Source: Hepsetus odoe
Lineage: Eukaryota > Chordata > Actinopteri > Characiformes > Hepsetidae
Length of the DNA stretch: 64,000 nt
Direction of reading: 5' to 3'
Assembly: GCA_017165825.1 (NCBI GenBank)
Contig: CM029386.1
Location: 7,179,582 to 7,243,581, forward strand
Both the position numbers and the translations under genes were made by a program. The notes beneath the pieces are model-generated. The model did no database searches. It had not been told where the DNA came from and was given only the letters and a program-made list of their open reading frames with translations. This document shows, piece by piece, positions 29,530-40,175 of the stretch (position 1 is the first letter of the stretch; each line of letters opens with the position of its first letter).

Positions 29530-30127
29530 GCCATTGTTTAACATGAAGAGAAGAGCCAATGAAAGTCAAGAAAGCTATTTTGAGGCTGTAAAAACAAGAA
29601 TAAAGCCAACAGAAACATCAGTAAAACCTCAGGATTACCAAAATCCACAGTCTCAAATATAATTAAGAAGAGACAATGCACTTGTGAGCTCTGTACTCAC
29701 AAAGGGACCAAGAAAGGCATGCCAAGAAAGACCTCCACTGCTGATGAAAGAAGAATCTTCACTATGGTACAGAAAAATCCCCTAATGGCTGTCCAACAGA
29801 TCAGAAATCATCAAAAATCAGTGTGTCTTTGTCAGAGACTGCTATCCATCAAAGAGCCACACTGCAAGATGCCACTAGTTGGCTAGATGGCCAGATAACA
29901 ATTTGTGAAAAAAGCGCCTGCAGAATTCTGGAAAAAGAAGTATTATGGACAGACAACCTGTATTAGAGTGATGGCCAAAGGAAAGTATGGAGACAAAAAG
30001 TAACTGCCCAAGATCCAAAGCATACCAGCACTTTTGTTAAACATGGTTGTGGGAGTGTCATGTCTTGGGCATGCATGGCTGCCACAGGTACTAGCACACT
30101 TATCTTTAATGATATGATAATGAGTGC

Positions 30128-30367
30128 CGGGGCAGTGGTGGCCTAGTGGTTAGGGTGTCGGCCACATGATTGCAGGATTGGGGGTTCGAACCCCTTCCCA
30201 ATAGGTTGCCCTGAGGTACCCTTGAGCAAGGTGCCGTCCCCGTCCTGCTCCTCCCTGTGATGGGCTGGCAACCTGTCCAGGGTGCGTCCCCCGTCCTCGC
30301 CCTGTGTGCGCTGGGTCGGACACCAGTGCGACCCTGTTTGGGACAAGCGGCAGAAAATGGATGGATG
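30128..30367 (+). mobile_element. tRNA-derived SINE (family B, GGAT tail)
   Basis: Same head as family A (GGGGCAGTGGTGGCCTAGTG, B box GGTTCGAACCCC) but a different tail: GGGCTGGCAACCTGTCCAGG ... CAAGCGGCAGAAAATGGATG and (GGAT)n. The 12-bp target duplication GATAATGAGTGC is perfect (30116-30127, 30368-30379). Confidence 0.93.
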
Positions 30368-30763
30368 GATAATGAGTGCTAATATGACTGTAACTCTGGA
30401 CATTTTTTCCTGCAACAAGATAGCATGATCTAGCATGCCTTTCTTATGCTGAAGAAGATATTTAAAGGTACAAGCCCTGGAACAAGCAGGAGTTGAAAGT
30501 GGCTAAAGTGGAGACTTGGCAGAGCACCACCAGAGAAGATACTCAGCACCTGGTCTGTCTGTCTATGGATTACAGACCTCAAACAGTAATTGCATGCAAG
30601 GCATATAGAACAAAGGACTAGGCAAAACTGAACATGGACTATGTTTTAAAAGTGTTGTAACTTTTTCATGGTGAAAGTGAAACATATGCAAATAAAATGT
30701 TTTTAATAGTTTGATTTAAAATGTGCAATTTGAAAAAGAATGAGAAATTTATCAAGGAAGCGA

Positions 30764-31000
30764 GTGGCAGTGGTGCCCTAGTGGTTAGAGAGTTGTCCAC
30801 AGGCTCGGAAGATTAGTGGGTTAAAACCCCTCGGCACTAAGTTGCCCTGAGGTAGCCTTGAGCAAGGTACCATCCTCATCACTGCTCCCCGGACGCTTTC
30901 ATAGCTGACCCCTGCTGCACGGTGTGTGCATGGGTTAAATGCAGAGGTCCAATTCTGTTGTGGTTCACTGTGTGTTCTCACAATGACAAGAATAGTCACA
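30764..31000 (+). mobile_element. tRNA-derived SINE (family A)
   Basis: Head GTGGCAGTGGTGCCCTAGTG, core AGTTGCCCTGAGGTAGCC, tail AATGCAGAGGTCCAATTCTG and CAATGACAAGAATAGTC. The B box is degraded (GGGTTAAAACCCC). Confidence 0.85.
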
Positions 31001-31070
31001 ATTAAATTAATTAAAAAATTAAGAAAAATGTGTCTTTGTCCCAAACATTTTCAAGGCCACTGTATGTGAA

Positions 31071-31658
31071 TGTTTTACATACACTCCTTGAAAGCTATTT
31101 GGTTCTGATTGTGTTTTTGTTTTTAAGATGTGGAATAGCTCCAGAATGTGGACTGGCTGGTGGTTTTGAGGACTGGTTTGAGAAAAACTGGTTTAAAAGT
31201 TGTAGATAAAACAGGTTTTTTACATGTCAAGTTAATTAATGTACAGTGAAAGTAATCAAATATTATTTTCAGTAATGGATAATGTGCTCTACTTTGGTAC
31301 AGTAGTACTATTCGGTGTAAACATTATCTTTAAACTAGGTACAGATCTGCCTAAGGCACACTGCTTTTTAGAACCATTTTACAACCATTGTCATACTAGT
31401 GCAATGTTATACCAACAGATGCTGATGCTGCCATGAACTCTCTATTCACAAAACAAATATTAATTTTGAATAATTCTGTTAAAATTCACTGTCACATTTA
31501 CTGTGCTGTTTACATTTTGTAAAAATTTATTTAGCTCTGCTACTGTCTCCCCTCCCATTTACTGAATATCTTCACATGCAGCTTATTTATATATGTACTG
31601 GATCCGTATACATGTATGTATGTATACATGTATGTATGCACCTAATTATTTATTTGTG

Positions 31659-31738
<80 letters not shown>

Positions 31739-32797
31739 CACACAATAAAATGGTTTGTTAATTAATTACAACAGACTGTTTATTCTGATATGCATAATTC
31801 ATTCAAGCTGAAACCGTACAATTCAGCTGTCATGGAAATTCTTTCACAGCCAACTAGGCTAGACAAAAATGCATACAGAAGGATGCAGGGGAGATACACA
31901 CAAAGGATAAGAAATACAGCTAAATATGGAAAAGGTTTATGCAATGTGCGGTTACCTTCAGGTTGAGGAGAGAGCATTTCAGGGCATGTTGCCTAGAATT
32001 AAATCATGGATTTAACAGATATTGATGTTTTATATTAGCAGTTACATTTATAAATGCATTCAAGTGGGTAATGGGAAATTTTTTTATCATTATAGATGTC
32101 TGCATAATTATACCAATTATATGTAACAAGAGCAATTTTGCAAGATCTGATATGAAATGTGAGAACGATACCATTCTAAGAAAACTTACTTACTTAGCTA
32201 CCATACAGAAGATTAGAAAATGAATGTTTTATTTTTAAAAAGTTGCCTCATTGCTGAGCTATAGTGATAGTCTTGTAAGAAAAGGTTTTACACTAACATA
32301 TTTTTTTAAAATACATTCAGAATACTTTTGAGGTGGTGTAATGCATAACACAACTATTAGAAAACAATAATGGTCAGCAGGTTTCTGTCATTCATTTTAT
32401 TTTTGTTTAATTTATACAGACTCACTGTTTGCTGGTATTGAAGCAAACAGCAGGACACAAGTGGCACATGGTAATGCCTGGCAGATTTACGGGTGAAAGT
32501 TTTCCCATCCCAGCTTCCTGCAAAAGAAAACCACACTCTTCACATTTATAATCCCTACATGGATAAAATATATTACATTAGCAGCAAAATTTAATTACAT
32601 TTAATAAACCATAGACAGGTGATAAACAAAACAATATACTGCAATTGTAAAGATACAGTGAATCGTATTCTCATATACAGGGTTGAAATTATGAGACTGA
32701 AAATAAATTGAACTGAATTTAAGCTTGCAGGGCCAAAGTAGCTGAAATCCAGATTTCATCAACACAACTCATAGTTAAGCAATAAGATAAAATAAAG
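31071..32797. other. Unassigned AT-rich DNA with a (TA)n array
   Basis: Apart from the array at 31663-31734, no gene or repeat family is recognised. CTGTTTGCTGGTATTGAAGC near 32425 is part of a short 9-bp hairpin. Confidence 0.45.
31663..31734. repeat. (TA)n microsatellite
   Basis: About 36 TA units, preceded by (GTAT)n-like sequence at 31612-31637. Confidence 0.97.
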
Positions 32798-32940
32798 CAT
32801 TTACATTTAGTAAAATGCTCTTGTCCAATTTAGGGTTAAGGGTCTTGCTCAGGAACCCAATGATGGCAGTGCTGAAGGTAGGATTCGAACCTGTCAAGAA
32901 TCCTGCCCCTAGACCACCAGCACCCCCAAGTATAAACCCA
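32798..32940 (-). mobile_element. SINE fragment (ACATTTA-type)
   Basis: CATTTACATTTAGTAAAATG, GGTCTTGCTCAGGAACCCAA and GATTCGAACCTGTCAAG (complement of a B box) match the family at 50423-50619. Minus orientation. Confidence 0.7.
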
Positions 32941-33269
32941 ACCAGAAATACAAATTAGAGCTCAGCTATAAAATATTAACTTTGCTAGCACCAGTTCAAG
33001 CTGAGTAAATATGAACAGACTAAAATAAGGAACAGCAGGTCAAAATTCCAAAACAAAATTACAACATTGACCTGAGGTTAAGTGGAAAGACATAATGGTA
33101 GAGCAAGGGTTGAGCAGGTAAACAGTATAAAAAAAAAAATAAATAAAAATAAAAAAAAAAGGCCAACAACACAAGGAAGATTAATAAAAATGAAACAGAC
33201 ATAAAAGCAAGGTAGTGCAGGAAGGAATTTGACATAAAACATGAATTTTAAACAGAGTTTGAGCATTTG

Positions 33270-33633
33270 TGTAACGGTGGCGGGGTGCAGGGAGGATGCC
33301 AATGCAGAGCCAGGAGTTTGGAACATAGTTTTATTATCCACAGTTACAAAAACAAGCAAGGACTGCAGTTCTAATCAAAAACCAGAACCAGGTGTGCAGT
33401 CTAAGCCAAAGTTACCAGATTACCAAATACTAAAGCCCACAGCAAAACCACCACTGCGTGAGGCTAAGCCTAACGAATGAGCCGCGCTCTGTTGTGACTC
33501 ATCAGGGCTTAAATAGTCAGCCCCAATGAGGCACACCTGTGCCTTCATGAGCTCAGGTGTGCTCGGTAGTCAGAACAGAGCGCCCTCTAGTGCCCAAACA
33601 CCTCACGTGTGCAGAAACACCTCATGTGTGACC
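33270..33633 (-). repeat. 3' LTR of copy 3
   Basis: On plus it starts TGTAACGGTGGCGGGGTGC. It contains GCGCTCTGTTGTGACTCATC, CTTAAATA and GTCAGAACAGAGCGCCCTCT, then two copies of a CACGTGTG / CATGTGTG unit. The outer boundary toward the interior (about 33633) is approximate. Confidence 0.88.
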
Positions 33634-33759
33634 GACCCCAAAGTGGCTCGAAGTGCCAAAACACAGCCAAACCTCTGGGGAGCCAGAGCAAACATTTTAC
33701 AAAGTCCCTTTTTGGGGCAAATGGTCAGGTCCACAAAACACTTTAACACAAAAAGGATC

Positions 33760-35170
33760 TGACCAGCCATGTCTCAGGCATTGTGGCGGAGATGGGCACC
33801 CAGAGTTTCAGTCCATATCCTTATAGCCGTCTCACTTGGTACTTGTGTCCCAACAGTGCATTCCTCTGTGTTTTTCTGCTGTCCAGGTTTCCCCTCTGTC
33901 TCCAGTCTCTCTCGGCTCATGCTGCTGGGGCCTCTAGGGGGCCAGCTGATTATCAGGAGCCTTGTCTGGTGTCACTAAATAGAGCTACATACAAGAGATT
34001 CTCTGTGGTTAGAGGGAAAGTTCTGAATTACCAGTGTGTGCCCACTTCCGGTCTCTGACTTTTCGCTTTATATTTTCGTTTCATAATCCAAGGTAGGGTT
34101 TTCATCTACTCATGCAAATGTTGTACAGGCCCTGGGGTTACAGAGACTGATAGCAGGGCGTGTTATGGGCTCGGTGTTGGGAAGCAGTGCAACAACAGTG
34201 TTTTCTGCTCTGGAACTTTCAGAATTTTGATTGGGACCTAGTTGGCAATGTTGTGCCAACTGGGATGATATTCACGGGCATTAAGCAGGAGTTTGGGGAA
34301 GAACTGGCTGGTGCAAAAGACTCTTTGGGGGCACTGACCTAACCCTTGGCAGCCTGGGTTGCACCTCTCCCGATAGTGGGAGGGGGTTTGGCTAATTCCA
34401 GGCCTCTGACCTTATCATGGATTCCCCCACAGGCATCCAGGTTGGGCTGTTGGATTGTCACCATCAATGCTCCACAAAGCCTCTGGAGCTCCTCCTCTGG
34501 ATCACATTCTCTGAGAAGCTAGGTCAAAGGGGTGGTACCTCTGAGGAACTGAACTCAATTTCTGCTGTAAGCTTTACTTACGGAATGCACTGAAACAAGG
34601 GAAGAGATCCATGAAGGGGAGTCTGTTCAGAGATGATACCTGAGAATGTCCGATTGGAGAGTGGTTCTGATAGGCCAGACTGGGGTCATTCATGATGTGG
34701 TTGTCTGGTTCTGTTACTTTGACTGGGCCGGAGGGAACGCTATACAGTGTCCCGTTCAGATATGTATGGCTATATTTAGAACAGGTTCACTAACAGGCAT
34801 TCCTTACCTAGTTGGCGATAGGTTTCAGCGGAGAGCAGGGATTCCTGAATAATCTAGCTTTCCCTTCTTGATATGAGAATGTAGGAAGAGCAAATCCTGA
34901 AACTTAATTTCTGGGTCTTCTCTGTTTGTGATACAAGTTTATATTCTCACCTGAGTATCTGTGGACAGGATCTCCATTGGGAAGCTTTTCTCTGCCAGTG
35001 TTCCAAGCAGTAATCAATGCGGGTGATTTCAGAGAACCCTAACCGTTATGGTACCTCGGTCAAGGCTGGCTGTATGGAAGCGCCTTGTTCTGCTCTCGAC
35101 TTACCACAGGGTCCCCATGAGAGGGTGGTCTAACTCACTGGAAAACCTTGGCTGAAAGCGTCTGAAGAAG
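33760..35170 (-). other. Copy 3 specific segment (candidate third cargo)
   Basis: Not matched in copies 1 or 2 apart from the 3' block at its left end. Minus-strand open frames include 34574-34786 and about 34340-34500 (DPEEELQRLCGALMVTIQQP). I recognise no protein family. By position it corresponds to the LDLa cargo of copy 2. Confidence 0.5.
34574..34786 (-). CDS. Open frame in copy 3 specific segment
   Basis: About 70 codons between stops with ordinary, non-repetitive composition: TYLNGTLYSVPSGPVKVTEP, then DNHIMNDPSLAYQNHSPIGH, then SQVSSLNRLPFMDLFPCFSA. Its one methionine-proximal start is internal, so it is probably a piece of a longer coding sequence. No domain, signal peptide or membrane segment is evident, and I do not recognise it. 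It could be a fragment of captured host coding sequence, which would explain why it is absent from the sister copies. Confidence 0.35.
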   Translation of the reverse strand, partial: TCSKYSHTYLNGTLYSVPSGPVKVTEPDNHIMNDPSLAYQNHSPIGHSQVSSLNRLPFMDLFPCFSAFRK

Positions 35171-35173
35171 AGC

Positions 35174-35818
35174 TTAAACATAAATGAATCCTTGTGGTTC
35201 ATAGAAGGTCCCTCTTGGCTGTGACACTCCTCCTGCATGCACCTGCGGGGTGGTCTCCACGGAGTCCAGGTTCTCATAACCACAGAAAATTTTTAGTTCC
35301 TTGTCAAAAATCAAACATATAAAACGATGCATTACCTGCCCTCCTTGACTGTACTTTCTGGGTGGGTCCTGCCCAGGCGATGAGTTTCTGGTTTCCCTCC
35401 TGGCTTTTCTAGTTCTGCCTGCAGCGGCCTTGTTATACACTGCTTCAGCTCCTGCATGAAGTCCACTGACTTCTACTCGAAGCTCACCATTGTCTTCGTA
35501 AACCCCTCTTTCCTTTCCATAGTTTGAGTGCTCTGGCAAAGGGCCAGAGTTCTTTGGTCTCCTCAAGCTGAAGGCATGAGTGGTGACTGCTGGGTAATTT
35601 CAGTCTTTCATGGGTGGCTGAGTTGGTTACAGAACCGGTGCGCTCTCTGCCAGCTGTTGGATTATTCTCAAATCAGCAATTCCTCTGATGTTGATCTGAT
35701 CATTTGTAGGTGAAATGTCTACCAAGTCCACTGTGCTTCGGTTGGCCTGTCTAGCAGACCTTTCTGACTCAGCCCTGAAGTCCCTGGAGTGCTGTTCAAG
35801 AAGTTTCCAGTTAGCCAA
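35174..35818 (-). pseudogene. Coiled-coil remnants of the family (copy 3)
   Basis: Minus-strand pieces with ANWKLLEQHSRDFRAESERS (35627-35818) and, in a different frame near 35400-35480, ELKQCITRPLQAELEKPGGK. The latter corresponds to copy 2 residues ELKQVQ...LQAELEKARREA. Frames are broken several times. It is the counterpart of 13540-13960 in copy 1. Confidence 0.55.
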
Positions 35819-35963
35819 AGTATCTGTTCACTGAGATCCTCTGAACTTACATCACGCTCTGGAAGTACCTAGCCTGCTTTTCCTGCAGTTCCCCATTTAC
35901 CATGCTTCTTAGTTCTCCTGAAGGGAATGTACTTAAAACGATGGCTCACCTGCGGCTGGTGTT

Positions 35964-36170
35964 TCATAGCCTGGAGAGAGGCGTTTCGTCCTCCAATTCC
36001 TTACACTTTGTTTCCAGGGCGTCCAGATCCTGGTTGTGTGTAAGAATCACTTGATCCTTGGTTTGGAGCACAGCCTCCATTTCTTGGAGCTGCTCAACTA
36101 AAACGTTTTTGTTCTGTCTTTCTGCACCCAGAACAGACCGTGAACCTTCTAAAGATTTCCTGTAGTTCAT
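35964..36170 (-). CDS. Coiled-coil ORF piece of the family (copy 3)
   Basis: 68 codons. The middle reads NVLVEQLQEMEAVLQTKDQV, then LDALETKCKELEDETPLSRL, closely matching copy 1 (VVEQLQEMEVELLTKKQEI, LAALQTKCEKLEEDN). It is a predicted coiled coil. Conservation between two copies with independent cargo supports an element-encoded protein. An adjacent frame (36094-36360) carries REGLTSRIQKLE-like sequence, so a frameshift has split it. Confidence 0.6.
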   Translation of the reverse strand: MNYRKSLEGSRSVLGAERQNKNVLVEQLQEMEAVLQTKDQVILTHNQDLDALETKCKELEDETPLSRL

Positions 36171-36514
36171 GTTCTAATTTCTGAATTCTCGAAGTTAGTT
36201 CTCTTACCTGAAATGGTTCCTCTGTTGCCCTCTGCTCGGCAGACGGGTTAGAGGAGCTGGGGTTGTGTACTGTGCCAGGTGTGGGCCTCTGGCCCCTTTT
36301 TCCTTGTTTCCACTGGGTATCCAGCCTTTTCTCACCATGTGTCACATAGGGTGGGGTCACATGACAGTTCTTGTGACTGGTGCTGGCGCTGTCTCAGCGG
36401 ACGGACGCTGTAATGAGTGAAAGGAGGCGGTTCCACCGATATCCAGCGTTGCGGTTGGTAGAGAGCAAGAGCCGGTAAAGAAAGGGGCGCGAACTAAGCT
36501 TCCTCCTCGAAGGG

Positions 36515-36680
36515 TCACCCCAATAACATTACCTCCACAACGGCTTGTACAGCCCTCTCCGTTTGGCCGTACTCCTCAAGCCGTTCTATGAACTCCAGCA
36601 AGGGAGCGAGCTGGATTGAGTGACTCAGCAGGTCCAGGCATTGCGACAGCTCAGCGGCGGTGACTCTCTGTACTTCACCG
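36515..36680 (-). CDS. Conserved helical segment of the family (copy 3)
   Basis: Minus-strand frame reading GEVQRVTAAELSQCLDLLSH, then SIQLAPLLEFIERLEEYGQT and ERAVQAVVEVMLLG. It parallels copy 1 residues VQRVTATEISQRLDMLDHSI onward at 11045-11190. It probably forms an amphipathic helix. It follows the small ORF 36675-36812 in a shifted frame, as in copy 1. Confidence 0.6.
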
Positions 36681-36812
36681 CTCTGCTCGCAATGCCCCGG
36701 CTGGCACAGTGGCAGCACTGCTTCGGAGGTCCTCAATCTGGGCTCCCAGTGCTCGCTCTTGCTCCTCACACCAACTCTCGAGGCTCCTGACATCCCGGTT
36801 TTGGCGGCTCAT
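36675..36812 (-). CDS. Small ORF directly after the 5' LTR (copy 3)
   Basis: 45 codons: MSRQNRDVRSLESWCEEQER, ALGAQIEDLRSSAATVPAGA, LRAER. Twenty-two or so of the first 30 residues match copy 1, including ERALGAQIEDLR. The ATG lies four bases from the LTR end. Sequence retention between copies whose LTRs have diverged suggests past coding constraint. Function unknown. Confidence 0.6.
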   Translation of the reverse strand: MSRQNRDVRSLESWCEEQERALGAQIEDLRSSAATVPAGALRAER

Positions 36813-36816
36813 TTTC

Positions 36817-37215
36817 TGTAACGGTGGCAGGGTGCAGGAGGGGCCTTAATGCAGAATGAGAGTTGGAACATAGTTTATTGTACAGTTACAAAAACAAGAA
36901 GCAAGGACTGCAGTTCTAATCAAAAACCAAGAACCAAGGAACTGCAGTCTAAACCAAGTTACCAGATTACCAAATACTAAAGCCACAACCAAAACCACCA
37001 TTGCACGTAGGCTAAGCCTAACGAATGGTCCGCGCTCTGTTCTGACTCGTCAGGGCTTAAATAGTCCAGCCCCAATATGAGGGCACACCTGTGCCTTCAT
37101 GAGCTCAGGTGTGCTCAGTCAGAGCAGAGCGCCCTCTAGCGTGCCCAAAACACCTCACACGTGCCAGAAACACCTCATATGTCTTGCAAACACGTCATAT
37201 GTCATATTTCTTGCA
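36817..37215 (-). repeat. 5' LTR of copy 3
   Basis: On plus it starts TGTAACGGTGGCAGGGTGC. It contains GCGCTCTGTTCTGACTCG and CAGTCAGAGCAGAGCGCC arms around CTTAAATAG. Its outer end is lengthened by short tandem units (AAACACCTCATATGTCTTGC, then ACACGTCATATGTCA). Confidence 0.85.
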
Positions 37216-37281
37216 ATTTGAATGGGGAATTTTATTTTAAAACTAAAACCCTCTACAAAGGTGTGTACCTCACAAAAAAAA

Positions 37282-37375
37282 TGAGGTGTACCTCATTGGG
37301 GACAGGGATTATAAGCCCCAGTGAGGCAGAGCAGAGGTCATTGTTTATGTTACTTCCTTTGTACAATCCTGTATA
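37282..37375 (+). mobile_element. Fragment of a cargo-LTR family LTR
   Basis: CCTCATTGGGGACAGGGATT and ATAAGCCCCAGTGAGGCAGA resemble the LTR centre of 3601-3887 (CCTCATTGGGGGCTGGCGTT, ATAAGCCCCAATGAATCAGA), including GGTCATT shortly after. Confidence 0.65.
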
Positions 37376-38632
37376 TCAAAGCATTAGGCATTCTCAGTAT
37401 AAGAATCTTAAGTTCCTGGCCAGAGAACTTTCTTATCAAATCTGTTTTTATTATTGTGCAATCGCAACAATTTGATCAAATATACAGACAAGCCACAAAC
37501 AAAGCAAAATCCTGAAGACTCCCAAACATAAAGTTTCATGCTCGTTGATACTCAGAATTGCATGGTAAGGACAATCAATGTTGTTGAGATACTTCACTTT
37601 TAATGGGCAGCTGCCCTGTTTTTACATTGTACACTGAAAAGCAGAGGGGTAAATCAATGAAAAATGTCTTTGTCCCAAACATTATGGAGGGCACTATATG
37701 TGTGATATTATTCCGTTTTAAGTGTTAAATTAAACCAGTGTTTCATAATTTTTTATAAATGCAACTCAGCACCTCTAAAATGATGATTGGGAATCTCTTA
37801 CAAAATCTCCAGAAAACCTGCTATCTTTAGCTACCACAATTTATAAATTTTAAAATATTCATTTTAAGAGTGTAGGTAAGATAGGGTTAAACAACATGAA
37901 CAACTGTTTATACAAAAAGCAAAGGAAATCAGATTATTATAATAGCTGTAATAAAATAACAGTGATCATGGTAAGAGGCAGTCTTCTGTAGAACCTGAAA
38001 TTGTTAAAGCAATTTGAGTAGATGCTATTTTGTGTAGATGAAAGGGACTGTTGAGTACTAACCAATGCATTACAGCTATTACCGTTTCCCTGCAGTATAC
38101 CATTGTTAATGCCATTGCAGCTTTTACTGATTTTTCTGCAATTATGCTATTACTCATTTAATTGAAAAAGAAACAAAATTAAAGTCAGAAAAAAACAGGC
38201 TGTGGGATTGAAAAGAGCAATTGAGAATTGGAGAAAAAGAAAAGAAATCAAAAAGGGAAAGGAAAAGAACACTGAATCTTCTTGTGGATGACTACCTGTG
38301 GAGGACAAGAGCATACTTTCATGGAGCTCTGTCACAATGCCACTGCAGAGGGCCTGCTGATAGGAGGCAGACAAAATGATAACAAAAGAGGTGTGGGCGG
38401 CTGAGCCAAGGAAACCTCCTTAATAATTATCACCAACTTTTTTAAAGGAGTGAAGGTTGCCAAGGCGACAAGAGTTGAGTTGTCTGTGCAGTGGTTTCAA
38501 TGAGGTGCTGGGAGTATCCCCTGGGATGCTCTCTAATGATACTGTCAGGTTCCAGTATTAGCCACTGCAGAGTCTTTTTCTCCTTCAGAATCTTTTTAAA
38601 AGTTCATACCAATCACTCATAAATCCCTATTG

Positions 38633-38695
<63 letters not shown>

Positions 38696-39894
38696 CAGGT
38701 TTGTATTTTTATGCTCCCAGAAACCCTATAGGGGCCCCTGACATCTTGTCATTTGCCTTACAACTTGGTTAAATTGCCCCAAACATCTGGTAAACAGACT
38801 GTAACCCAAGGTTAATCAAACCAGAACCAGTAAAGAAAAGAGAGAGAGGCACAGGCAAACAAGCTCTGAGATCAGGGGAAATAAGGCCCATGGACAAATG
38901 TTCAGTTTTCCAAAGGACCCAAAGCTGGTTAGTGAGGACATCTTCCATTACCTGGCCTGTGCTGGACTTCTACTCTTAAAAAATAACATACTTTACTATC
39001 AAGGAAGCACTACTTTTGTTCCTTTGTCTTTACAGTATTTCTTTGCTCTAAATATATATATTTTTTAATTTACACACATACAACAATTCTTGTTTATGTT
39101 TACATTTGAACAAATATGTATTTGTGAGTATAAACAAATTACAAAAGAAATGAAGAGCTAAAAATATTTGTACACTTTAATGACATTCGTAATTTACTTT
39201 TTTCAGTTACCTTGAGACATCTGCTCTGAGACATCTACAGAAAGAGTTAATTAGCTTTTTGCAGCATTGTAGTTTAATTTTGGTGGTGCTCTTGGTCAAC
39301 CTTGGCAAAAATCTTTAACTGCTGAAGGTTAAGGTGGCTCCTATGATGAACTTGCAGTTTCAGAATCCTCAATAATTTTTTAAATGAGGTTGAAGTTTTG
39401 AAATTGGCTGTGGCCTTTCTATCACCCTCATCTTTTTTATGAGCCTTGGGTTATTTGGAGGTGGTCTTTAAACATCCCTCTTATATCTTCTGGTACAACT
39501 CTCCATTCATGTTACGTTCAGTGACATGTTTAAACAGGAGTAGCTCCAGATCATGATGCTCCCAGTTCACTCTATTACTGTTAGTAGTGCATTCTAAGAA
39601 TGATCATATGCATAATCTTTCTTTTTTCCAAACACATCAGGAATTAACAAAATGCCAAAATTGACCCTTTTATTTCATCAGAACAGAGTGCATTGCTCCA
39701 AAATAATTCTGATTTGCCTATATGCTTATGTGCCAGTTTTAGACTTGCATCTCTGTATTTTCTTTTTAAGGAGTTTTGCACTGGACTGTTTGCACTGTTT
39801 ATTTATTTAGTGTATACGCCGCATCGCGACCAATTTTAAAACAACAAACAAAAAAAAATCTGTAAAGAACAGACCTTCCAATGAAATGCTATAA
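37376..39894. other. Mostly unassigned AT-rich DNA
   Basis: Holds a transposon end-like ATGTCTTTGTCCCAAACATT at 37662-37681 and a (TA)n array at 38634-38690. Otherwise no gene or repeat family is recognised. 38300-38560 is less AT-rich and free of simple repeats. Confidence 0.45.
38634..38690. repeat. (TA)n microsatellite
   Basis: About 28 TA units. Confidence 0.97.
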
Positions 39895-39899
39895 TATGC

Positions 39900-40170
39900 T
39901 GTAACGATGGTAGGTGTGAGGAGGACGCCAATGCGAACCAATGGTTCCGAAGCATTAACTTTATTAACATAAAGGAACAATATAAACCAAAAAGTGCCAT
40001 TAACTGTGGCGTAGCCTGCGATAATATGTTTCCGCTCTGTCTGACACACCAGGGCTTAAATAGCAGCCCCTATGAAACACCTGTATCTAACAAGCCCAGG
40101 TGTATTGCTCAGTCGAAACGAGCGCCATCTGTCGTGCCGATCGGAACCACGGGCACGACAGACCGTGACA
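39900..40170 (-). mobile_element. Solo LTR of the cargo-LTR family
   Basis: On plus TGTAACGATG ... GACCGTGACA, with the perfect 5-bp duplication TATGC (39895-39899, 40171-40175). It contains GGGCTTAAATAGCAGCCCC and AACTTTATTAACATAAAGG. It belongs to a subgroup with 56426-56700, sharing GCACGACAGACCGTGACA. Confidence 0.92.
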
Positions 40171-40175
40171 TATGC

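Larger units (their letters stand above)
29530..31070 (+). mobile_element. Tc1-like relic with two SINE insertions
   Basis: Fragments of a transposase can be read on plus: an N-terminal piece near 29700-29880 (RKTSTADERRIFTMVQKNPL), a core piece near 29990-30115 (SVMSWACMAATGTSTLIFND), and a decayed C-terminus near 30480-30640. The right end reads GTGTCTTTGTCCCAAACATT. Both SINEs (30128-30367, 30764-31000) inserted after it had decayed or while it was decaying. Confidence 0.7.
33270..37215 (-). mobile_element. Cargo-LTR element copy 3
   Basis: Minus-strand element with LTRs 36817-37215 (5') and 33270 to about 33633 (3'), and a 5-bp duplication ATTTG (33265-33269, 37216-37220). The interior holds the small LTR-edge ORF, family coiled-coil pieces, about 1.4 kb not found in copies 1 or 2, and the conserved 3' block (33720-33780). 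It encodes no RT, protease or integrase. It is more decayed than copy 1. Confidence 0.87.

Noticed and set aside
30128..30200. tRNA gene-like sequence with A and B boxes
   Set aside because: It is the head of a SINE with target duplications and a SINE tail, not an independent tRNA gene.
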